In this document: positions 40,928 to 53,400 of the stretch, piece by piece | Position numbering within the stretch: position 1 is the stretch's first letter | Layout of the letters: each line of letters starts with the position of its first letter | Notes under the pieces: model-generated | The model's database searches: none | What the model was told of the DNA's origin: nothing | Seen by the model: only the letters and a program-made list of their open reading frames with translations | Source of the DNA: Camarhynchus parvulus | Taxonomy: Eukaryota > Chordata > Aves > Passeriformes > Thraupidae | Reading direction: 5' to 3' | DNA length: 64,000 bases | Assembly: GCF_901933205.1 (NCBI RefSeq) | Contig: NC_044576.1 | Span: 12,929,024-12,993,023 of the forward strand | Position numbers and translations under genes: made by a program

Positions 40928-43900
40928 AAAATAGTTTAACCTTTAAAATGCTTGTTATAAAATTACTTCAACTTTGCACATTTGGGTGGAGAATTTGTTC
41001 ATCTTTTGTCATTGTGTAAATAGAAGAATGTTTCCAAAGTAGTTTTCAAAGTGAATTTTAAGCAGAAAGGTGGATTTTGTCAGAAAAAGCACTTACTATA
41101 TCTGTTTTGTTTTCAACTCATTAGTATAATCTCCTACTCTAAGTGGTGGAGAACTCCATTTTGGAAGTGCTGTGTAACAGTAGCCTGCCTTTATCAAACC
41201 ATGAATTTGATTTGTCTCAGCTCACAACCTAAACAGGTGATATAGATCATTCATTCACTGAACTGGATTGCCATGGATCATTGTCAACAATGAAATCAAT
41301 TTATTCTCATTGCATTTTTTAAGCCAGTGTGTCTAAATTTTGAATCCACTGAAGTGACTGATTTGGGAGATACATTTAGACACTTAATATTTTTGCTGGA
41401 CTGCTAGGAATGCATTAGAAAAGGTATGCCGCATGTAAAAGGGAATGCAAAATGAAATAGAGAGGACACTCAATTAAAAAACATCCATAATGTGCCAAAT
41501 GGAGTTTCTTGTACAACTGTTATAGGCACTTTCATTAGGAAAAATGAACGTCAAATGTTGTGATTTTTTTATTAACATCCTAAACATGGCATGTCTTTAG
41601 ACGATATCTGAAACCTCACAGTTTGGCAGTTCATGCCTCCAGAAATACAGGCACTCATTGTCCCTGAAAACTGAAGAAAATAGTTATCTTAAATGTTTCA
41701 TACAGAAAATAAAATGAACCAAAGGGTCTTTAATAGTCTTTTAACATTTTCATCTTAATATAGACGTGCAAAGATACAAAAATTATTGATGATTTTTTTT
41801 TTATGGAAAGAGATCAGTAAAGTTATAACCACAGTAAAGGTCATATCAGTGGTTAGTAGTATGCCAGCAAAGAAAGCAGTAAAACAGCCAGAAAAGATCA
41901 CTACACATCCTCATATGATTACTCTCTTTATCACATATCACTTCTGTCATATATGGAAAACTAAGTAAGGCTTTTTGAAAGAGAAAATGTCATACAGCTC
42001 CACATTATAATATGAAATAAAATTTAAAAAGAAGATATGTAAGTAAAAAACATGCTTGTCCTTGAAAGAAAATTGCCAATTTCAGTAGCTATAACTTTAT
42101 CTCAGATTCCTTGCATTATGTGAATTAGAGGGATGGATTTTCACTCCTGTATGGGATGTATCAGAGTTTCCCAAAAACTTTGAGATTGAAATCCTTGGAG
42201 ATTAAGTCTATCTGAGAGAATCAATAGAATCACAGAATCCATTGAAAAGGAATATGAAATGAGAAAGTAGCGAGACCACAAACTCTGGGAAATGAGGCAG
42301 AGATAATTATTTGGAATGAATACCCTTCATGAAAGTGACTGCGTAATTGACTGACTCATGGTGACACAGCAATCCAGCTAACAGTACTGACAGGGATAAT
42401 GAGAGCGTTTGCACATTTAGCAGTTTCTGCTGTATGGATTTCATAAGTTTTATGTCAGTTTTCAGGAAGAGTTGAGCACTCATAGGTTGAAAGAATTTCC
42501 ATATCTCTTAATTACACCAACATCACTTTATCTTGATTTCTTGTTTATAGCCCCACTTTGCCTGTTTCCTTGTGGAGTTCCCCTGAGACATTTATCACCT
42601 GCTGAGGCAAAAAACTGATGTGTTTTTTAATGTAGTCATCTTAGAGTAACATGTTTACATGTTTTAGCTTTGCACCTGCTTCCAGAGGGGTTTTCATTTT
42701 AGATAAATCTTCCTTAGTGAAATCATTCACTAATTCAAAAATGTGAATAGTTTGGATTCCTAACATAGCTTTAATTTAGACCAGCAAGGTATTTTGAGAA
42801 GAAATGTGACAAAAGGATTTTTAAGTGAATATATCAAAGCGTATTAATGAAGCCTGTATATTCCTTTTTACAACTTTGAAAGGGATGGCCAAATTTACTG
42901 CCTGTAGAGCTAAAATCATACGTGTAGGTAATGCCCTGGTAGTACTGAATGTGTGGGTCGGGGGGAAATGGAGTGTGTTTAGACCATATTATTTAGTTTC
43001 AGGTTAGATGGCTACTTTACCTTTTTCTTTTATATAAATATTGTAATTGAGAGAGATATCCTTCTGCTGAGGGGGATTCAGAACAAATAAGTTGTGGGTT
43101 TTGCACAAGTTGTCCCTATGTGTATGTAGGATTAGCAGGGAGGTTTGCCTTTTAGTGAGGCAAATAAAAATCGTTCAACATTGGCACATTTTAAGAATTT
43201 CTTAATGGTTTAGCAGGTTTCCTTTGTATGCTTTAGATTTCAAGATCATTTAGGAGCAAAATAAAACACACCATCTGGAATGTATTGTGCATCAGGGTCT
43301 TTCCAGTTTATTTCATTATTGATTTATGTCAGTCAGCTGTAATGAGTTCATTGAAGTACTTGGCAGAATCAGAGTTCCCAAGTGGCTCTCTGAATGCCCA
43401 ATTCTACAAGAGCTATCCTGGTTTAGCTAACTGAGTAGTATCACTATAGACCCACAGTTTGAGCAGTATTTTAAAGAAACCAAGCTATCCTAAATAAATA
43501 ATAAACTTTGCCTTTGAAGCAGTAAGTGCTTACAGAAAGATGTGAAGCACAGCAGAGGCCACGCTCTGGATGTATCATCTGATCATGTACAGAAGTGGAA
43601 AACCAGTGGATTTTTTCTGTTCTTATGCTAGCTCAGAAATGCCATCATTTGCCTATTATGCAGCTCTTAGTATGTGAATCCATCTCCTTTCCTTGATACT
43701 CCTTTGTATTCAGCTGTTCTTTACATATATTTTTGCATCTTGAAATGCTGTATGTGAATTAAATTTTCAATCAGTATTCATAGAGGATGTTTCAAATCTA
43801 GTCTTCTACCTAGATTCCAGTTTGCAGACAACATTTGGTATTGAAAGACAGATCAGATTATGCTTTTTCAAAAGTTTTTTAGGAATGCCATTGTGATCAA

Positions 43901-46900
43901 TGTCTAAAGTAAAGCTGGAGGCAAAACAGCTCTACAAACCTGCGAAATACCAGATTTTTACGTATATTCTTCAGAAAGGGTTTCTGTGGTATCTCTTTTG
44001 CATGCACAGGACAGCATAAGAAAAGGAAGCGCGTGAAAAGAGTCCATTTTGCATATGGAAAGAGCTACATATTATTGAAAAATTGGGGGAAGTACAGATA
44101 GGAAATAAATAAATTTTCAATGAATCTGTATAATTCAGTGATGTATAGTGCTTTATTATGCTATATAAAGATTTCTTATGTTCTGACTTGAAAACTGTAC
44201 AGATACAAACATCAGTGTGTTTTTGGATGCTCATTTTCATGTAGATCCCCATGACATTTTTTCAACACTGTTTTGCAAACAGTAGCATTTGTGTAGATAC
44301 TTGCTCATGAGCTACATGTGCTTTATCAAATCATATGTATTGCTTGCAACTCTATACAAGAAACTTTCTGATAATGGTAGGACAGTTCTCCAGGTGCAGG
44401 ATTCTACAGAGTGGAGAGACTCTTCCCAAGGGAAGAATGATTTACAGGTGACTTTGGCAGTGAATTTTAACCAAATTATTTCTGTGCATTGCCAAGTTTG
44501 TGTATTTTGTTTATAGTCTAAGTGAAGGTAGGCTAAAAGGGTTGTTCGACAAAGATAATTTGCAATGGAAGAAATAATGGCATGGTAAATTTTGTTGTTT
44601 GTTTGGTTGTTTTTTTTAACCACAAAGTTGTCATAATTTGAGTATCCTAGCTAATTTTCAGATTCAGAACTTTTTTCCTTTGGATAGGTTGCAGTCTGAA
44701 AAATTGGAGTGCTACAACAAGTTAATGTCTTCCAGTTTTATTTAGTAAAGACTCAATAACACTTTACACACTTAAAACCCTTATTCTGTCTTCTGTGATA
44801 ACAAAGCCAATTCAAATAACTGAAATGCCTTTAATCATGTACTTGTATGCTCATGAAAAAAGAAATATTGATTTTATGATCTGACTATATTGAACTAAAT
44901 TGCCTTGATAGGATTGTATTGTTAGAGGGGGATTTAACATAAGAAATATGATCTTGGCTTCACATTTGCAAGAATATGTGAATTAGGAACAATCAGCCTT
45001 AGATTGTGATATTAATGCAAAGTTATTAATACAACATAATATATGAATTTGATAGTGTCTTATTATTGAATCACAGAAATTAAAGATGAAAAGGTCTTTT
45101 AAACAATGTTACTTCCTTTTTCTGACTGCGTGTTTCATCTATTTTACTGTACAGAATATCAAGTGATAGAAACTGTGTGATTCCTATGAATTCTATTATC
45201 AGGAAGATTTTTTCTTCATCCTTATCCCCTGAAATGCCTTTTAGTCTAAGTTGCTGGTGATTTTGTACTTTTTTTTCCAGAAAATAATTTGATAAATATA
45301 CTGGGGTAAAGAAGAGAGGCAACAGATGTAAATATAGACACATGCGAAGCACAGAGAACAAATCTCTTCAGGTGGTGATTAGTGCAGTTTGGGAAGGGTT
45401 TCTTTTTTCCAGTGCTTGCTCAAATTCTGTCCAGGTCCTGTTCCACACACGTCAGTTAATTTTGGATAAGACTTGTGGTTTCAGTATCAATGCCTGGTCA
45501 GAGAAGAGTATTTCCAACAACTCTGGTGGAATTTCAGCTTTCTTGTTGAATCGGAGAATGAAATTGGTTTAGAGATAAATGAAATTACTTTGGAGAAAAA
45601 TTGAATGTGTCTTATTAAGGTAGTTAAGGTCATGGTGTGAAGCCTTCTGCCCATCCAGCAAGTGTTCCTCAAGATGAAGCTTTAGTTAAAAATCTGTACA
45701 TGAAAACAATATTTGTTTTAATGCCCTGTAGACTTCCTTGCCATAATCTCTACAGAGCAGCTCAGCCTGAAAGCGTATTTGAATCTGTAGAACACTTTAT
45801 TCCTTTTGGAAAACTTAGATAGTTTAATGGAATTTAGTTAAACTGACATGAAGAAGCCTCTGATAACTTGGTTATAGGGATACCACTTTCACTTTGCATT
45901 AATTTACTGGATTTTGGTGCATCTACAGGTTGCAAAGCTCCCTTGCTCAACACCTTAAATTTGCAGTCATTTGCAATAACTTTATCAAGTGTTGTGCATT
46001 TCTGCCATCTATTGGTGGAATCTTTGAATGCACATCCAAATTCTACAATATTTCTTACAAAACTAGCATCTTTTATAGAGCTTTGATGTATTTTTTGGTC
46101 ATTTTACTTAAATTGGGCATTATTTTATATATAATGGAAGCCAAATTCTCTAAAATTTCCTAGAAGAACTTTATTTTAGGTATGTGTTCATGTGTACTGC
46201 TTTTATATATGGTAACATTTCTTTCTGTACTTCAAATGCCTTCAAACAGGTGTCAATGAATTTAATGAAAAGAGTTTTGAATGCTCAGTGTGCTTGGTGA
46301 TTTGTCAGTAATCTGTCATTGAATGGACTGTATTACATTGGCATTGTATTGAAGACATTTTTTTTTCCTTTTTCTAGACACTTTAATCACTTCAGGTTTC
46401 ACAGAGCATGTACATTTTGATAGGGCCCCAGTTAAAGTAATACTTCCCAACAGGCATTTGAGTTGCTGCAATGTTAAGGCCAGAAGGTAACCTTGTGACA
46501 AGTATTTATTTGCCTAATGCAGGGTAGATTTTTATGGATATTGTTGCATTCATTTATGATGATACTCTTCTCCTCTCTCCTCCACTGATGAGAAGTCAAA
46601 CAAGTAGCCAGAAGACACTGGAGCAGAGCAGAAACACAGGGACAGCACTAATTTCAAGTGTTATTAGTGTCTGTCATCTGACATGCATAGAAACTGTGCT
46701 CTTGCTTCCCTACCTCTGTGAACTCAAAGAAAACAGGATAATTTAAATCAATTGTTCCCAGTCTGCCTCTGTCTGTGAGTGGTACTTAACATTGCACAGA
46801 AAAATGACCCCAGTAACATTCTGATTTCAGTTCTGCCCTGATGGGGAGGGGTGATAGGCAGGGCAGTATCTTGATTTTTTTTCATGTGTGAATGAGTGGC

Positions 46901-49900
46901 TGGCTTAGCCCAAAAGTAGTCCTTGTTTCTGAATTTTGAGAAGCTGTTGAAAGCTAATATCATACTTGATAACAGTTATATAGCTTTAAAAAGTGGTTCC
47001 TACTGTACTTACCAGGCTGGATGGACTAACTTGACCTCTTTCATCTATAACCTGACTGAGCAAGAATGTACCTTCAGTGGAAGAAAAAAAATAATCCAGT
47101 CCTAAACTTACAGTTAAATTCATGCAAATGTTGCCTATAAATGAATGCATATTGTTTGTTGCCATCCTGCTTTACCTGGTTCCAAGCCCTGCTTGTCAGT
47201 AACTTACTCCCTTCAGTACCAAGAATTTCATCCTCATATATCATTGCTTAGCATTATAAGGCAGAATATTAATAGAAGTATTAAATAACTTAGGTCAAGA
47301 ACACATTCCTGACAAGACTTCCAGGGAAGACATGCCAGATACATTTTAAGACTCCCTGGGGTTTAGTCCATTTAATGAGTGCCATGGCAATGCTGAGTAA
47401 ATTACATCAGTACTTATAGCTCTGTCACTCAAACATGTCATTTAATGGAAAAGCAAATGGTATATGATGCTTTTCTAAATGTATACTTAAAAATTATTAC
47501 TTATCTTGACTACTCAAATACTTTGTAGTAGAATTCTTTGTTTTGTCTTAGATTAATTAATAGGCTCATGGTTGTTTCTTTTAAGCTTATGGAAATAACA
47601 TAAACTTCTTTCTGGAACTTCTATAAACTACATGTGCCAGACTTGCCTAGAACCAACTCTAAGTAGCCCACAGAGTTTTAAAAACTATTGGATGCAAGTT
47701 ACCCAGACATGATGACTTAGAAATGTCTGGCTTAACAGATGTGTTTATTTGCATTCTCCTTAGTCTTCTTAGTCACATTAGGAAGGCAAGTATGCAGTCA
47801 TTACATGATTGGCTTTTTCTATGTTCTGAAATAAAATATACATGGGAAACTTCTGCTTTTTCTCCATTATTACTGAAATGTCCACCATGTTTCTAGTCAT
47901 GCTATGCTACGATTAAAATGTCTTTGCAATGCAGTAAGTCTGTGGTTGGTTAATATATTCCATAAATGTTTTATTCTTTTTTGTGTTCTGCTGTTTTTAA
48001 ATGGAAAAATATATTACTGTTTTGGCCTGGATTTTTTTTTTAAGAACAGTAAACATTATTAGTATTTTCATTTAAGTGACCTGAATTTGAATTCGTAGTA
48101 AGATTTCCTTGTCATATAACCAACCCTCCCTTCAGTGAATACTCAGTATTCTTTCAGGGTTATCATATTTAGAACTTCTACAGGTATATTAACGTTCTTT
48201 AGCATATGTTTTTCAGGTACTAGGCTGTAAGCCAAGCTGGTTTTATGTATATTTTATACAAAGGAACGTAAGCAGCTAGACTTTTCTTTAGCTTGGTGTA
48301 GCCAAATTATCTATTGTCATCATTGCTTGGTGTTCTATGTCATGTTTTTTCTGGACATCAATCATAAATATTAAAGATCAGTCTGCCAAATTTAGTGATT
48401 GAGAAACACAGAATGCTATTTTGTTGTAGTTTGGCTGTTAAATTTGAAGTTGTTTATAATAATGAATTTCAACTTTGCTGAGATTTAATTCAGCCATACT
48501 CCCCTCTAGGTTAATAACAGGATAGTAATAGCAAGTATAAAGGATTTATGCTGAAAAGCAAATCACTGCAATTTCCTTTAATAGCAAAACATTTTGCATT
48601 TCTTAATAGATATTACATAATTTTCTTTTCTCCATATCCTTTTTCTGTTCAGTTAAAATATGTTCTCAATAACTAGATGTTATGTGAAAAAAAAAGACTA
48701 TTTTCTTTTTATCCTGCTTTTTATTATCAGTTTCATTACTTTATGACTGCCCTTGGATTTTCTCATGGTTTCAGTGGTCTTTCTGACTCTGTAATTAAGT
48801 TTGTCTGCTTAAATGAAGGCTACCTGGACTGTTGAGTTTTCTCTTTAATGGAATGTGGAACAATACTGTAAAAGGAGAGAACCCATTCCCTCGAACTGCT
48901 GAGGGACCCCATAATTACTTATTCTGTCTTTGGGCATTTGTGTTTACTTGAATGAGGGGCAGTTAGAAATGCTTCTTTTAGTGTCACATTATCATCAGTC
49001 AGATGATTTCCAAATTTTCTTGAGCTATCTACAGCATGTAACTGACTTGCACACTTTCTGTAATGGTAATATGAGAGATTAGATTGATTTCTATTTTTTA
49101 AAAAATTTGACTGGTTCTTATGTCAGCTGAAAGACCAGTTCAAAATAAAATTTCATTTCTTGGCTCCCAGGTGGTACATTAATATGTGTAGTTCCTTGTA
49201 GGCATTCAGTCTAGTCTTTATACACGATCCCGTAGTTATTCCCCTGATAGCTTCATCCATTGATTTTTTGACTGTATTTTTTAAAATATTTTGGATCTGA
49301 GTTGGTTTGTTGCTGAGTGCGATCTTCTCAACTTTGAATTTTGAATGCTTGTTGTTTACAAGCAACTTTATAAATAATATAATTGATTTCTGCCTAAATC
49401 CAAAGCTAGAAGTACCTATACCTAGAACATGACAGTTTACATTTTGGCATTTTTAACATGAGTTCCATGATTTCTCATTACTCTTTTTGATCTTTGGGTC
49501 ATTTTGCGTTTCTAATTTCTGTAACACTGCTCAAAGGAACTATTTTATCTTCTAAACCCTGGACCAAAAGTACTGCAATGTCCATGTAGTTCTCATTAAT
49601 TCAGCACATAGTGTGCTCTGTGGTGCGTGAGTCTGGGTTTATGTGGAATTAAGAAAAGATGCATTATTCAGTTTAAGTAATTAAAAACCCCAAACTGCAC
49701 AGCTATGTTCCTCCTGACTTTTTTGCAAGACTGAATTAATCAAAGGCAAATCCTATTGAGACTGGAGTTGATATAAACTGATGCAAAGATAGTTGGGCTT
49801 TCACTAGAAAGATTAGAAGTTAAGAATTCCATATGAGACTTGAGAAAGTTCTTTTCCGTCTGTTTTTTCTGAATATCAAAGGGCTCTGATGGAACTGATG

Positions 49901-50173
49901 TACTCACCTGAGACTGGAGGTTTATTTAAACTGGATCATTCATATCCTTCCCGTAATCTTTTGGTAATTATCTCACTTTATAGATATGAAACTAAGAAAA
50001 GTCAAGACAGAATTTGATTAAGATTTTCCACTCCTGTTATCATTCTACATTCGAAAGGGGAAACTTCATTAATATGGTCATTTACATGCCCTGCTTGACC
50101 ATCACCTGAGTGGTCCAAACCCCACTGGGATTAGGAAAGATGACTTCTTGTGCTTCAGTGCTCCATATCAATA
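40928..50173. other. 3' intron segment, no recognised element
   Basis: AT-rich intron downstream of the S3 exon. GAATCACAG-type words near 42231 and 45069 vaguely recall CR1 tails but are too short to call. Open frames of 60-103 codons have no recognisable domain. A less AT-rich patch at about 46750-46920 is unassigned. No S4 exon was seen. Confidence 0.55.
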
Positions 50174-50302
50174 TGAGAAAAGCAGTTGGTGCGAGCCTGC
50201 TGCTGGTAACACCAAGGCTGTGGGTTTGGTCCCTGTATGGGCCAAATACCTGGGAGTTGCACTTAATCCTGGTGGGTCCCTTCCAGAATATTTTGTGAAT
50301 CT
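50174..50302 (+). mobile_element. tRNA-Ile-derived SINE with CR1-like tail (TguSINE1-like)
   Basis: The head resembles a tRNA-Ile: AGCAGTTGGTGCGAGC aligns with the D-arm/A-box region, TGGTAACACCAAGGC with the anticodon stem and variable region, and GTGGGTTTGGTCCCTGTA with the T-arm/B box, followed by TGGGCCA as the acceptor stem. After the tRNA part comes a CR1-style 3' tail (GGGAGTTGCACTTAATCC, GGTGGGTCCCTTCCAGAAT, ATTTTGTGAAT), which would let CR1 machinery mobilise it. This architecture is that of passerine TguSINE1. The copy is diverged: the B box has two changes from GGTTCGATCCC and the tRNA 5' end is eroded, so it is not a working tRNA gene. Confidence 0.85.
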
Positions 50303-50414
50303 GTTAAGTTTTGACCTTCCTGCTCATGTGACATTTCAGAATTAATAGTTGGATGGCTGAAAATCTGTTCCTTTATCCACTCTTCTGTCTTTACAGTTGC
50401 AGTATTTTGCTATA

Positions 50415-50476
50415 CGAAGTCCGACAGCATATAGAGAAGGAAAACTTAATACAAAGTCAGACAGCATGTAGAGAAG
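50415..50476. repeat. Direct repeat, 25-bp word with 37-bp period
   Basis: CGAAGTCCGACAGCATATAG and CAAAGTCAGACAGCATGTAG (each followed by AGAAG) start 37 bp apart, about 110 bp downstream of the SINE. Three substitutions separate the copies. Confidence 0.8.
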
Positions 50477-53400
50477 TGTTCTTACAGCTGAAATATTTAA
50501 GGCTTTTTCTGAAGTTTTGAATTGCAGGATATTTATACCATATTGACTTAAGTCAAGGGAACAGTATCCTTCATAGTTTGTCACATTTTGCTACTTGTTT
50601 CACATCAATTTTTTGAATGCTTGACATTCTCAAGTACTTGTGTGTTTATACTCTTTCATTATACAGGGCTTACACTTGATTCACTGCTGACCCACAGATA
50701 TTTAGCCTTCATTAAACTTGTTATCACCTTCAGCAGTGTTTAGTATCATACTGTCTCAAATTCTAAATGAAAATAGAAACACATCAGAGCAATCTGTTAA
50801 ATGAAGGACATATTTCTGCACCACAAAAACATCTCTGAAGTTATTGACTCTTCCATAGCTACTTGCAGTGCAGTGGCTCACCTAATGGATTGCCAGAAAG
50901 TTTGCCAATAAAGCTAATGATGCTCAGAGGTCAGGATATACAGGTTCTTTAGATCTGTCTCCTTTTTTGTTGCTGTTCTTAGTTTCTTCTGTTCAGGAAC
51001 TTTTTAATTTGTAATGGTGTTAAAGAAGATGCTGCTAAACTTGGGAGTGCATTTTTGTTCCATTCAGGCATTTAGTTTTTAATTGTTTATGTAAAAGTCA
51101 GTACATTGTATTTATAAATTTTATATAGTTATTAAAGATTTTTTTTCTCTAAATCTGTCTAGTGAACTTCTCTGCTTTGATATGTATAAAGGGATATGAA
51201 GTGAAAAAATTGTTTTCTTGGTATTTTAGGTTTCAGATACCTAAGCTTGTCTTCAAAATTGCATTTACCAGAAGCAGGTTTTCCTATGATATCTCCCCAG
51301 ATGCGCTTTGATTCAAAAGCTGAATGTTGGAAAAGCAGTGTATTTAACATCATAACTTCATTTGTTTGTTGCTAGTAAATATATAACATGAGGCAAATAC
51401 AAAAAGAGAATAATGCATATTTTAATTTAAAAATAGTGTTAAAACTTGGAAAAATGAGGGCTTCTACTTAAGTAAAACTGCTATAAAGCTTTCTTTCTAA
51501 AGCCATTTTATTGTTGCAGTTATAGGTGACTTATACAGGGAAATTATTTTGCCATCTTTTAAAATTACCTTTTATAAAGTAAGGCAGATGGAACTGTGCT
51601 ACATAGACAGGTTTAGTACACAGCATTTTGTTAAGCATTATCCTTCAAGGAGTGCTGGTTTTATTCAAAACAGTAATATTGAAGCATCACTGTGGATGTT
51701 TAGCTGAAATGAATCAGCTGTCTATTATCTGAAGTGTGAAGTTCAGTTTGAAGAGGTTTTGCATTAAAGTTGGGATATCTAGCAATCATAATCTTCATAA
51801 TCAAAAGTAAATTGTTGTAGTCCCTTAGAAGCATGGATGACTGAGAGGAAAATGTTTTTTGAGATTTCTGAGGTACTCAAAACTCTCCAGTCATTAGTTC
51901 TCCATTATCACATAGTTACTCTGCTTCTCTGCGGAAATTATCTGTCATCTTTATTGTCTTCCTAATTGCTGATTGTGTTTTTCTTTGATCAGCCCCACAC
52001 CATGTGGAACGTTTTCCTACAAACCTGAAGGAGTTTTTGTGAATGGGTGAGCTCATGGTGCACTACAGAGCTATACTGGTGCCTTTCCAAGCCCTGTGCA
52101 GGCAGCAGTTAATGCCAGTCTCATTCATCCACCCTGCAGGCCCTTGGCCATCCAAAGTGTCATTTGCTTGAAGACAGGGAGTAATTGCAGCTGGCGCTAG
52201 GCTTGGGGGTGTGGATCATACTTGCAGAGCCTAGCAGAAGGTCTTTTTTTGCTGAGAGCTAGATGGAATATTAGTAGCCAAATAGAGCACTGACATTGCG
52301 TGCTGAAAGTGATGTGAGGATTATTTTCACATTTTAACAGTTTGCTCACTTTTACTTAATTCTGTTATGGGATGCTTTTCTCTGAAGTTAGTCAAGGGAG
52401 CCAGTGAAGTTCCAAGTATTGATTGCAGTGTTGTGACAGTAGAAGAATGAATCACAGCAAGATAACTATAAAATCCTAATATGGTTTGAATACCTTCCAC
52501 AACCTTCACATTCATTTATTTCTTTTTCAAAATGCAGCCTTTGAAAATCTTTCCTATTCAACATTCATCTTCCCTGATACCAAAAATCCTAAGTCCTGGA
52601 GGGGTTCTTACCAATGTATGTATGTTAGGGGGTGCTGTAGGTAATGGGTGTAAAAGTTCAATTTTTAATTATGAACAGAAGTGATTAGTTAATTATGTAA
52701 GTAAATAAATTAAAATATTTTATTAGAAAATATTAAAATTTTTGTTGTAGATATATAATTTATATATATTGTATGCAATTTCATTATTTGAAATTTAGAT
52801 ACTTATTAAAGCATACTTAATGAAGTGTTTCTTAATGGATAACGTTGGGACAATGCTAACTTTGAAGAAAAAGTTATTTTCATAGTGGCTAGTGTGCAGG
52901 CAATATATGTCATGATAGTGTGGCAGTCAATGAACATCTGAGTTTCTACATGTGTAATTTTGTGAATATAAATTAAAAGGAGATGGGATCCTTTATAAAG
53001 CAAATGGTATGATTTGGGTTTTTATTATCTGTTAAATTCCAGATTTGTTTTTTTCTGTGTTGTTTCACTTTCCTTCCTATTGAGGGCAAAGTGCAGATAT
53101 CAGCACTGTAAAAGCAGAAACATCTGGAAATATCATCTCAGTTCTTTCATGTTCACTCTCACCTGGGAAATTAATCTACAGAAAATTGTATATCATTGCA
53201 TGTGGGGCAGATCCTGTAAGAAATAAGCTGCATTCCATGGAAAATAGCCAACGATACATAGATTTGAGGAGCAGAGTCTTTTAGGAAAATTTCAGAAACC
53301 TACTTTACTAGGCACTGGCTCTAATCTACTCTGATAGTGCACAGAAATTTCACTATCTTCTCTTATTGAATGGGCAACATCAGCCTTTAAGGGAAAGCAT

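Noticed and set aside
42225..42260. A possible CR1 tail (GAATCACAGAATCC)
   Set aside because: Only about 15 bases resemble CR1 and nothing downstream continues the match.
45066..45105. A possible old CR1 fragment (GAATCACAGAAATTAAAGATG)
   Set aside because: It is too short and diverged to separate from chance; a profile search would be needed.
50174..50260. A functional tRNA-Ile gene
   Set aside because: The 5' acceptor and D-arm are eroded, the B box is altered and a CR1 tail follows. The SINE explanation fits better.
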